From Chondrus crispus (Eukaryota > Rhodophyta > Florideophyceae > Gigartinales > Gigartinaceae): 64,000 bases of DNA. Numbering within the stretch: the first letter of the stretch is position 1; the number at the start of each line of letters is the position of its first letter. Made by a program: the position numbers and the translations under genes. The DNA lies in assembly GCF_000350225.1 (NCBI RefSeq), contig NW_005178983.1:496001-560000 (forward strand), given 5' to 3'. The notes under the pieces were generated by a model that did not search any database, was not told the origin of the DNA, and saw only the letters and a program-made list of their open reading frames with translations. Shown one piece after another: positions 54,963 through 64,000 of this stretch.

Positions 54963-56231
54963 GTACAGTACCCAACGGTGGGCAGCACAGCTTGGCGCTG
55001 CCGCGGTGCCGTGTGCATCATGCGCTAGTTCTTGTCCGTCCGGGGCGGAGAGGGGTATCCGCTGTACGCGACTGTGCGCCGCCACCGCTTGCTTCCGTCA
55101 CGTGCGCACAAAGCGCGTGCGCAAGGTACGCGCCCTCCATGGCTTGGTGTAATTCTTCATTCCCGCTAATTTTTCTTGCATTTTGGGGTCGGATTGCGGC
55201 GGTTTGACGGAGCCGCCGGCGGCTCCTCCTATTTTTTCGCATCGGCTCCCAGATCTGGTGTGTACCTCGTGCACACCTCAGGACCCGGATCGGCGTCACT
55301 GCTCGTGGTAACTCATCCCGACTGCACCACCGTACACGTGTCGAACCTTTCTTCCCTGTCTATTTTAGCCCGTGGCAGCGTCGGTCGTCTGGGGGTGCCA
55401 GGTCTTCCTTGTAGCGCTCAAAACGCACGTTTGCGCTCTCATCTACCGTGTCCATTTTCCCTATTCTAGGGTGGGGTCGGCAGACCCGCCGTATACTTTG
55501 CGCGTTCCCATTGCACGTGCACCGGGACCCGCGCGGTTCGTCCGCTCTCGTCTCACGGATTACCACGAGGGTCGTCCCTATTCGGACAGTACGGCCTGAC
55601 CGACGACTATGCGCATCCTATTTTGCCAGATCGTGTTCTTCTCGCGTCACTCGCCGTTCTTTAGCCCATTTTCGTAAGACGGTACGTACTGTCCATCTTT
55701 CCGCTTCCCATCCGGGGCAGCGATCGTGGAAAAGGTCTGCGTCGGCGTAACAATTATGGGGCGGAGGTCGTCCTCCGTGTTCGATTCAGGACGGGAAAAG
55801 TAACGCGTATATCTGTCTCGCTCGTGCTGTCTCCCTCATGGCTCTCTTATTTTTGTAGGAAGGCTGGCGCGGTTGCTCAGCTTCGCGTGACCGCCTTCCG
55901 TCTCACGTCAGTGCGGCGATCTGCATACCTCTTTCTGCCCTGGGTAGTTGGTTTCCTTGACGGTGGACTACCGGGTTCTCGTCGGAGTCTCTCGAACCCA
56001 TCCGTGGGGCCATGTTTTCGAAAGACAGTCCGTACTGTCTTTTATTCCGCGTCCTGCCGGAGGCGTCGCGCCTTCTCGCACTGGCTTGGTTTGTCATTAC
56101 GTCTTGACGTCGGCCGTCGTCTTATCGTGTGACCCTCCGATGGAGGCAGTTGTCCTTTCGCGTCTCTTCTTTCAGTATGCTCGTGCAGTCTGACATTTTA
56201 ATCCGGGAAGGAGCGGTTGCGGGCCCCCTCC
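54963..56231 (-). mobile_element. Long 3' untranslated part of the chromodomain Gypsy element
   Basis: About 1.27 kb without protein-like frames lies between the insertion point of the nested Gypsy and the chromodomain stop. At its right border (56224-56255) there is a C-rich tract and a GTGAAC/GTTCAC hairpin resembling the pair next to the LTR at 48839-48872. Short frames on both strands are GC-rich shadows. Confidence 0.5.
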
Positions 56232-56702
56232 TCAAGCGTGAACCTCCGCGTTCACGTCTGAGTTGAGTTCCATGCCGGTGCGTCTCCGGAGGCTTTTGGC
56301 GTAGCGCGACACTAACTCCTCGGGGACGTGTGTCCGCGCATTCCAAGTGGGTTGGTCGTAGTCCGCCCAGTTGATGAGGAACTCCGTAGTTCCGTCCTCC
56401 ATGGTTCGATGCCGGAGTAGTCGGTCGACGGCACACTGAGTACCCTCGGTGACCTTGTCGGCAAGGTCATCCGGGGTTGTCGTGCTCATCCGCGGTGCAC
56501 CCGTCGGCGGTGGCGCATACACGCAGCGATCTGTGGAGACGCGCTCGGTGACACCATCACGATCGATCGTGATGGTACGGCGGTCATTGGAGAGCACGCC
56601 GTAGGGTCCGACAGCGGGCGAGGCGAGCTTGTTCGATGTCTTAGCCCCATCGGTGGGGTTGAGATATGCGTATTCTCCGGGACGGAGCCGGGAATTGATA
56701 CG
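56232..56702 (-). mobile_element. Chromodomain at the end of the Gypsy pol
   Basis: The minus strand reads AVDRLLRHRTMEDGTTEFLI and then NWADYDQPTWNARTHVPEEL, a good chromodomain: a hydrophobic start, a W, and a TW..R.HVPE block. In chromoviruses this domain, fused to integrase, steers integration towards particular chromatin. Confidence 0.75.
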
Positions 56703-57450
56703 TCATATGCGCTTATCGAAGTCGCGCTTGTAGCGAGCCTGCGTCTGACGCAGGCTGCCGTAGGCATTCTGGATAGTCGAGTCTAAGGTCTTGAGAAACT
56801 CGGCACGTTGGTTCCCCCTATCGGAGGGGGGCACGTCGCCGTCCGCCCGTCGGAGGGAGAACTCCGGCGGTGGCCTGCTGAGCACGAGCTCAAACGGCGT
56901 GGTGCGTGTGGTGCGATGCACGTGAGAGTTGTACGCATACGTAAGCGGCCCCACGTACACATCCCAGTCGTCTTGGTGTTCACTCACGTAGTTCCTCAGC
57001 ATCGAGGCGATTGTTCGGTTATATCGCTCGACTTGCCCGTTCGTCTGGGGATGGTACGCCGAAGTGTACAAATTCGTTATCCCCAGAACGCGGCACGTGC
57101 TGTGGAAGAACTTGGCATTAAACTGAGGGCCGTTGTCCGAAAGAAACGTGCCAGGGACGCCATACTTGAACACCCACGAGTCGCAGAACGCAACTGCGAC
57201 CGTGTACGCCGTTATTGTGCGGAGCGAAACGACTTGCGTCAGCTTACTGAAGCAGTCCGTAATCACGAGCAGGAATCGTTTTCCTGTCTTCGTATTGGGG
57301 AGCGGCCCCAAGATGTCGATGGCGAGGCTCTCGAGAGGCCTCGTAGCTGGGAACAATCTCAATCGATTGAGATGTTTCCTCAGCTTGACCCGGTTCATCG
57401 GGCAGGTCCGACACCCTCGCACCGTGGCTGCCACGTCTGCAGCCCGGTGG
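56703..57450 (-). mobile_element. Gypsy integrase (minus-strand element)
   Basis: Core blocks SLAIDILGPLPNTKTGKRFL, FLSDNGPQFNAKFF and QTNGQVERYNRTIA give the D, D and E positions. GCRTCPMNRVKLRK is the end of the zinc-binding region, whose start lies just upstream (57453-57540). Confidence 0.85.
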
Positions 57451-57452
57451 GG

Positions 57453-59519
57453 TCAGTAGTACTCGCGTCGAAGTGCGTAGTACATACGGTTCTGGCCCGG
57501 GTGCTCCGCGATGGCCGGGTTGTAGCACAGGCGAAGGAGCCTGGCGCGGAGCGTCCGAGGCACCACCACCTGTACGGTATCAGGATCAAAGGGGTGTCTC
57601 CGTTTGAGCACCCCTTGGTGGTCCTCGAAGAACGCGGAGTCTCGAGACTCGGACTGTCGTGACAAAACGGTTTGGCAGAAGTCATCCACGCGTTGCTCCT
57701 CGGCTATCTCCTCTATCGTAAGAGGGGCCGGAAGGTCGTCCTGCGGTGGGGCGACCGGGGAGTCGAGCGCGCCAGCCTCGGGGTATTCGGCGCGCTGGAT
57801 GTCGGCGGCGTCAAACTCGTCGTTCTCCTCCCAAAACGAATTGGGTCCTTGGAGAGCGGGGGCTCCGTGGTCACCTCGCGGTTCGTCGCGCGTCCGTACG
57901 CGCGACCTTGTTCGGGCTTCGGCTTGGTTCCGTGTCGTTACGAAGACATGGACGGCCTGATGATCACAACTCGCGGTACAAGCGTGGTCCGCGAGCTCAT
58001 TCGATACGTCTCGAACGGTCGTACCCCCGTCGAAGGTGGGAATGTCGTCATCCACCTCGACGGTGGGGCGAGGGTCATCGGCGACCTTCGGCGACACGAG
58101 TCGTGACAGGGCATCGGGCACCTGGTGCCCGCGCCCGGGGCGGTACTGAATGGTGAAATCGTATTCAGCCAGACGTAGCCGCCACCGGGTGAGTCTTCCC
58201 GAGCTCTCCGTGAGCGACCTGAGCCATCGGAGGGCGTCGTGATCCGTCCGGGCGGTGAACTTGGTTCCTTCGATGTACGGCCGCAGTGTGCGGACGACCC
58301 ACACCACGGCGAAGTACTCACGCTCCGTAGCGCTGTAGTTCCGTTCGCTATCGCTTAGCGAGTACGACCAGTACCCAACGGGGCGCCAATCGTTTGGTTC
58401 GTCGTGCTCCTGTAGGAGGGTGCACCCGAGTTGATATGCACTGGCGTCAGTGTCCAACAGGTACGGTCGGCCGTACCGTGTTAGCGCGAGGATCGGCGGG
58501 GAGATCATCGCCGCCTTGAGGATTTCGAAAGCCTGAAGCTGAACCTCCGTTGGGTTGTCGAAATCGTGATCCGAGTCCTTGCGCGTTATATCGGTTAACG
58601 GACGGGCAATCTTCGAGAAGCCCTTGACGAAGCGACGATACACGTTACACGCCCCGAGGAACGAGCGCACCTGCGTCAGCGCCCTCGGGAACGAGAACGT
58701 CTTGAAGGCGTCGATTGCCGTATCAGCCTCGCTCAACTTACCTGGGGACATAACGTGCCCCAGGTAGTGCACCTTCGGACGGAAGAAGCTGCACTTCTTG
58801 AGCTTGAGGGAGATGCCGGAACTCCGCAACAAGCTCAAGACGGTATCGAGATGCCTTGCGTGTTCCGCGTCCGTACGCGAGAACACGATAACGTCATCGA
58901 GATAGACGAGGCATATTTGCCAGCGGACTCCGGAGAGTATGATATCAAGGGCACGTTGGAAGGTGGCCGGTGCCCCTTTTAATCCAAACGGCATGCGCAA
59001 ATGGCGGTACGTACCCATATGTGTCGTGAAGGTAGTCTTATCCCGGTCCTCCGGAGCGACCGGGATCTGCCAATAACCGGAATTGCAGTCCAACGTCGTA
59101 AAGACGGCTGCATCTCCTAACGAGTCGATGCAGTCGTCCATACGCGGCAGCGGATACGAATCCGCTGCAGTCTTCGCGTTGAGGCGCCGGTAGTCCACGC
59201 AGAACCGAAGAGAGCCGTCTTTCTTCGGTACGAGCACCACCGGGGACGCCCACCCGGTGCTCGCGGGCTCGATAACCCCTGCGTTCAACATCTTGTTGAC
59301 CTCCTTCGCGACCATTTCGCGCATGGCCGGGCCCTTCCGATAGGGCATAGAACGAATCGGTTTCGTTCCCGGTTCGAGGGGAATGCGGTGCTCTGTGGCT
59401 TGGATCGTTCCGAGCGCACCGCTCCACAGACTCGAGTGCTTACGGAGCATCTCGAGTACGTGGCCACGGAGCTTGTCATCGTCGATGTATGACAAGTCAA
59501 TCTCTTTTTCCCAATCCAT
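57453..59519 (-). mobile_element. Gypsy reverse transcriptase and RNase H (minus-strand element)
   Basis: A long open frame. Reverse transcriptase: FCVDYRRLNAKTAADSYPLP, FTTLDCNSGYWQIPVAPEDR, MPFGLKGAPATFQ and YLDDVIVFSRT (59220-58880). RNase H: LLDTDASAYQLGCTLLQ (about 58460), then ARTDHDALRWL. The frame ends in the N-terminal zinc-binding part of integrase. Confidence 0.85.
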
Positions 59520-60900
59520 CGGTGGATTTTCGGGATCCTTCTGCTGGGGGGTACGGTACCCTCCGCCGTCGGTTGGGATATAGGTGACCGTTCGTCCGGG
59601 TCAACCCCTTCATTCCCAGCGGTTGCCTTCTCGTCGGAGCTGGATCGGCCAGCTCCTGCCTCTCCGACTTGATCGGTCAAGTCGGTCAGGTGCAACGCGT
59701 GCGCGACCCCCTCAGCGACTCGACGATCGGGCGTGACGATCGCGAGGGGGTTGCGCTTCGCGTATCCCACGACGGTGTGCTTCGGAAGCCGCCTCTCCCG
59801 TCGCGAGAAGTTCGCGACGATGACTTCGAATGTGTGGTTCGGCAGGAATTCCGCAACGCCGTTCGTCATCCTCACTCCACGCCGGTGTTGGAGTGAGGGC
59901 TTGGGCTCCAGGAACACGAGACCCCTCCCCGCGGTTGTCACCCGCACACGGGCTTGCGACATCGCGGGGATGGTAATCCAGCGGGCGACTCGGATCGCCT
60001 GCGGGGCCTCCTCGCGTACCTCCGGACGACTCGTTTGGCGACCGTGTCGCCTGGTAGGGGAAGTCGGTTCCCCCTTCCCATCGACGATGGCTACCGAGCC
60101 ACCGTGACGAAGTTCGAGCTTCTGTCCGTCCATGTCGATGCTGCATACGTGAGCATCGATGAACGCCGTCCCAAGTAGAACGGGAACAGCGAGTTGTTCA
60201 GCCACTACGAAAGGTATGCGGAACGTCGTGTTCCGCAACCGGACCGCGAGGCGGACGACCGCCGTAAGTCGAAGGGGGTTACTGTTCGCGCCAGCCAGGC
60301 GTGGTAATAGCGCGTCCCGTATTACGTAACGGGCCCAGTCGGGAGGGAGGTCGGCCTTCCTCACCAAGTTGTAGCCCGAACACGTGTCGACGGCGATCGT
60401 GTGGGGCTTAAACGCGTTGCCTTCGGTGGCTACGGAGCCCAAGACGTTATATATTTTCGACGTCATGAGGCATACGAGGCCATCGACCACCTTGGGGGCG
60501 ACCTTATCGGTGAGGTCGTCCCGCCGGGGCCTTCGACTTCGGCGTTGGCCCCTCTTGCGTTTCCTTCGGCTCGAGTCGGGGGACGTTCGCGTCTCAGTGA
60601 CGCCCGTCCCGGTGCTGGAGTCCGTACGAGGCGGACATTTCGTCGGCGACCTTGGGCTCACGGGGGTCAGGAGGCCGACCGACTCGTGTCGGTCGTCGCT
60701 AACCGTGTCTCGCTTGTTGCGCATCACTGGGACGTCGGGTGTCCCGGTGATGCCTTCTTCCAACATCGGGTCTACGTGGGCCTCGGTGTTGGGTTTCTCC
60801 TGCGATGTCGACATTGCTGGAGTCCCCGTGCTCAACTCCGATAGCGAGGGATGTATTATCGGACAATACCCCCCGTGTTCTTGGCGAGCACGCGGGGACC
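59520..60900 (-). mobile_element. Gypsy protease region (minus-strand element)
   Basis: AVDTCSGYNLVRKADLP (about 60390) stands where retroelement proteases have DTGA/DSGA, followed by a VLLGTAFIDAH-type flap/strand block (about 60165). The region before it is charged and low-complexity. C in place of the usual T/S-G pair makes it divergent, but the context supports it. Confidence 0.65.
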
Positions 60901-63600
60901 GGTCTAGTTCATAGGGAAAAGACGGCTCACGCGACCGCGTGTACGTAACTGTCTTTACCCTTTTTTCGAACTACCGGTGCTATCCGAGCTACCCCCCTGG
61001 CTATCGGTGGCCAGGTCCCCTTCGGATCCTTGGCCGCGTGGGTCGGGACGATCCCCCCACTGCGGCCGTGCGTCATCGGCGAAGTACCCGGGTACTTCCT
61101 GACCTTGAGCTGCGACATCCGGACGTCGCAGGATCTGAGGGACGTGTCGAACCGGTTCGCCTTCTTGTCCCTCTGCGGGTAGGGGATACGGGCCGTCTAC
61201 CCAATCTTGTAGGTACATGATCGCGTTCTGTACCTGTTGGGGTAACCGAGAACGGTCTCGGTCCCCTCTCCCTCCTTGGCGGGGGTACCTTGTGTCGGCC
61301 TGGCGGTAGTCGGGCCGATCCCGACGATCGAGTTCGGTACGACGATACCCGCCTCCACGGGGGGCGAAGCGAGCGCCCCCACCCGACCGATTCGGGAAAC
61401 CTTGACGCGGGGGACGACCCTCGCCGACCGCTTGCCGGAGTAGATTGCGCGCCCCGGGGCGCGTCTCCATCTGGTAGCGGTAGTTCCTGTACGCCGTGAA
61501 CATTCGTTGTTCCGGCGACAGGAACGGGCAGGCGTACATGGCGTGTCCGTACGTACGACATAGCCAGCACACGTACGCGCTGCCGTCCTTTGAGGCGAAG
61601 TTCGCCCCGTGACGCGCCTCCTCATCGGTGAGGAGGGGCACGCGAGGGGCTTCACCTCCGGTATCTCGGTTTGAGATGTCGAGCTCAGCGACCCGGGGTT
61701 CCGTACCCCTGGGCGCTCTTGGAGTGGCCGCGAACGCGGTCGCGTAGCTCGACGTCGTTCCGGTCGACATTGGTGAAGGGGGTCGACCCCCTACTGGCCC
61801 TGCTCCTTGCGTAATGAGGACAGAGTCGGCCTGCCACTCATCCTCCCCGACATGGAGGGTAGAGGCGGGCGAACTTGTTGCGGCGGACTTCGTAGTCCTG
61901 CCAGCCCTCCCTATCGGTTTCGAATCCGGCAGAGGTAAACCGCGTCGAGCGCGGTAAGTCGTTCCTTCCGCCGTTGCGATACGGCAGATGGTCGGAAGAT
62001 CGGTCTTCTGGCGGCTCGGCAGCCGCTGCACTGTCTCGGAAACTGCGGCACGGGTCGCAGGAGCGAGTCCCCGCACGAAGTAGTGCGCGAGGGACTGTTC
62101 GGAGAACACTGCCGTGCACCGGAACGCGGCAGTTTCGAGCCGGTCCGCAAACGTGCTCTCCGTTTCATGAGGCTGCTGTCGCGCCGTCGCGACCGCGTCG
62201 TACGCTTCACCTAACACGTCGTCGGTTAGGTAGCGTTTCAGGAACTGGTTCACGAGCCACGGCCAACTCACGTCGTCGTGTAGTTGGCCGGCGCAGAGGC
62301 CACGCATCGTATAACTCGTATGCAGGCGCTCCGCGTCGCGCTCTAAGAAGTGCGCGAGGACTCTCACCGCAACACCTTCGGTCAGGTGTTGCGAGTTGAA
62401 GGTTATCCGAATATCCTTCAAGAACGGTAGCAGCTCGATCGGGTCCGTACCGTCGAAGCTACGCATCGTGGGACGGATCCCACGACAGCGTTGGACGTAC
62501 TTCGCGATCCGTCCCGCGTCACCCGAGGTGACGAGCCTCGAGGTGTTGTCCAAGCAGTACATACGACAGTCAGCGACGGCGTTGAACTCTTGTATCATCG
62601 TATGCACCGGCTCGAGCTCGGGCTCGGCGGAACCAAGCGTGCCAAAGGCAGTGGCGGGTAGCGTACGGACGTCTACCGGACCTGGATGCGCGGTGTAACC
62701 CGCCGGCGGTAGCCGTCCCAGCGGGGATCGACGGAGAACATAGGTTCCTCGGATCCGCGAGCGGCTCCTCCACGGTCCTGTACGTCGGCGTACGATACGC
62801 TTTCCATCTGCCGCCTACTTGCGGGGATAGGCGGCAATGCTTGGGTCTCGGACGCGAGATTCGCGCCCATCTGAGGACGGTTTCCTTCCGCAGTCCGACT
62901 AGTGTCAGCGCCAGTCGGACGCCAACCTTCCGGGGCGACGGCGCTTGGAGGTACGGCACCACCGGGCCCTCTCGTGGGGGCACCGGGCAGCCTTGCGGCC
63001 ATGGTCCGTTCCATGTCACGAGCACGCTGTTGCGTAGCGTTGAGCTCGGCGGAGAGGTGCGCGAACGCATCCAACTGTTCTGCTGACGGGGACGGTCGAT
63101 CGTCGGGACGTCTCGTCGAGGTCGCCCTCGTGGGGCGACCTTGCCCGTGCAGTACGGGCTGTGCGAGGCGTGAGTCTTCGACGAGCACCAGTCGCGAGTG
63201 TAACTCGTCGACTAGTGCTCGGAGATTCTCCAAGGACTGGCTGACTCGATCGAACCTCCCTTCACGTAGGGAGCGGAGCTCGTCCATACATCGCGAGTAG
63301 ACGGCGTCCGTCACGTCTATACGGAGTGAAGTACGGACTTCCTCGATGCAGTCAGCTATGCGATCGAACATCGCAGCCGCTTGTCCTTCGCGGGACTCGG
63401 GCGACGGTTCGCGGTCTCGGAGACCAGCGTCGCCGTCGCCGAACGGCGGGGATGGCGCGTGCATAGCGGCCGCCCTCGGATCCGCCGGTTCGGACCGGAT
63501 CGAGGTGGCGTATTCTTGACTCATCTCAACGCGTACGGACGCGGAGGAAAAAGAAAGTCTTCTCGGAAAGATCTCGGGGTCTTCTAGGTCGGGAGACCAC
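60901..63600 (-). mobile_element. Gypsy gag (minus-strand element)
   Basis: Likely start at MSQEYATSIRSEP (about 63525). Helical region with coiled coil (SLRIDVTDAVYSRCMDELRS), then the capsid-like part (PIELLPFLKDIRITFNSQHL, about 62430) and one CCHC knuckle CWLCRTYGHAMYAC (about 61560), followed by an arginine/glycine-rich tail. The frames overlap, with a small number of breaks. Confidence 0.7.
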
Positions 63601-64000
63601 TGTAGCATAAACACCCCCAGACGACTGGAGGTGTATGCGCAGTTCAACCTGTAGACCCCGGATCGGAGAAGGGGTGAAGCGGGCCAACCAGCTACGGAAC
63701 CGGGCTCGGGCCCGGGTAGCGGTGGTAGAGCGGGAGCGAGCAGGGACGCGCGCACGCACGAGCGGATCGACGCCTCGACGCCCCGGAGCAGCACTGGGTG
63801 ACGTACCAGTGCTGACGGGCGGAGGCGGTTCCGTGCTCGCTCGCGTGCTGCGCGTCCACTCCGGCTCGGCTCCGACTAAACGCGCGCGAAGAGCGAAGGC
63901 GACGTTTAGAGTAAGCTGGCTGGACTAACCTTGGCGGTCGGTTGAGGACAAGCACGTGCTTGTCCCTCCCCGCCGCCGTCGGTCCGCACCATATTTAATA
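63601..64000 (-). repeat. 5' LTR of the chromodomain Gypsy element, cut by the window edge
   Basis: First 400 bases match 48138-48537. The minus-strand sequence just inside starts TGGTCTCCCGACC, a good primer-binding-site form. The remaining 300 bases, including the hairpin row, lie outside the window. Confidence 0.85.

Larger units (their letters stand above)
48138..64000 (-). mobile_element. Chromodomain Gypsy element (fossil), extends past the window, carries a second Gypsy
   Basis: The left-hand 3' LTR is 48138-48837; the 5' LTR starts at 63601 and runs past 64000. On the minus strand the order is gag, protease, reverse transcriptase, RNase H, integrase, chromodomain: a chromovirus-type Ty3/Gypsy. 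A plus-strand Gypsy element (49158-54962) is inserted in its long 3' untranslated part. The visible 400 bases of the two LTRs differ at roughly eleven or twelve positions, so it is moderately young. The coding regions read as long open frames with only a few breaks. Confidence 0.85.

Noticed and set aside
1-64000. CRISPR arrays, bacterial operons, rRNA or tRNA genes
   Set aside because: No regularly spaced identical short repeats, no Shine-Dalgarno organised gene runs and no recognisable rRNA or tRNA sequence were seen.

Overview
This is eukaryotic nuclear DNA, dominated by nested mobile elements. Most readable genes can be followed without introns, coding GC is mixed, and the recognisable families are eukaryotic: PIF/Harbinger and CACTA transposases, Copia and chromodomain Gypsy elements, a type II pantothenate kinase, a PRA1 protein, NB-ARC/WD40 pieces and a Spondin_N plus Hog-type Hint protein. 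A multicellular red alga (Chondrus-like) would fit, but that is an inference; nothing here fixes the species.

Layout. 1-7.64 kb is old host sequence: an unrecognised minus-strand gene, a 2.7 kb PIF/Harbinger transposon with two genes (2850-5589), a GC-rich decayed coding stretch, a MITE-like element (6656-7101) and a possible dual-specificity-phosphatase-like gene. From 7648 to 39721 lies one Copia element on the minus strand: two 406 bp LTRs with only about three differences, and matching flanks (AAACA). It is split by a single 27.1 kb insertion, 11613-38723, which has CACTA-type ends (CACTACGAGG / CTTCGTAGT), an ATG target duplication and a Tnp2-like transposase (33191-37289). I read this block as a giant CACTA/EnSpm transposon.

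Inside the CACTA element are two kinds of cargo. Next to its left end is a compact, well-preserved cluster of three large genes of unknown function (551 aa minus, about 860 aa plus, 673 aa minus; 11973-18483). Further in are a second Harbinger transposase (21093-22286), a SAP-domain protein in pieces, and broken parts of host-type genes: NB-ARC/WD40, Spondin_N-Hint, pantothenate kinase, a DnaJ-type zinc finger protein and PRA1. The CACTA transposase itself has a frame slip and two in-frame stops, so the copy probably moved with help from another copy.

39.7-44.7 kb is mostly non-coding, with a glycine-rich minisatellite ORF and one intact small secreted cysteine-rich protein (43167-43478). From about 44.9 kb to the right edge is a three-deep retroelement nest: a second Copia (plus strand) is interrupted in its RNase H region by a chromodomain Gypsy element (minus strand, 48138 to beyond 64000), whose 3' untranslated part carries another Gypsy element (plus strand, 49158-54962, LTR pair 373 bp, GTAC flanks).

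All motif calls and difference counts were made by eye, with no alignment or database search.
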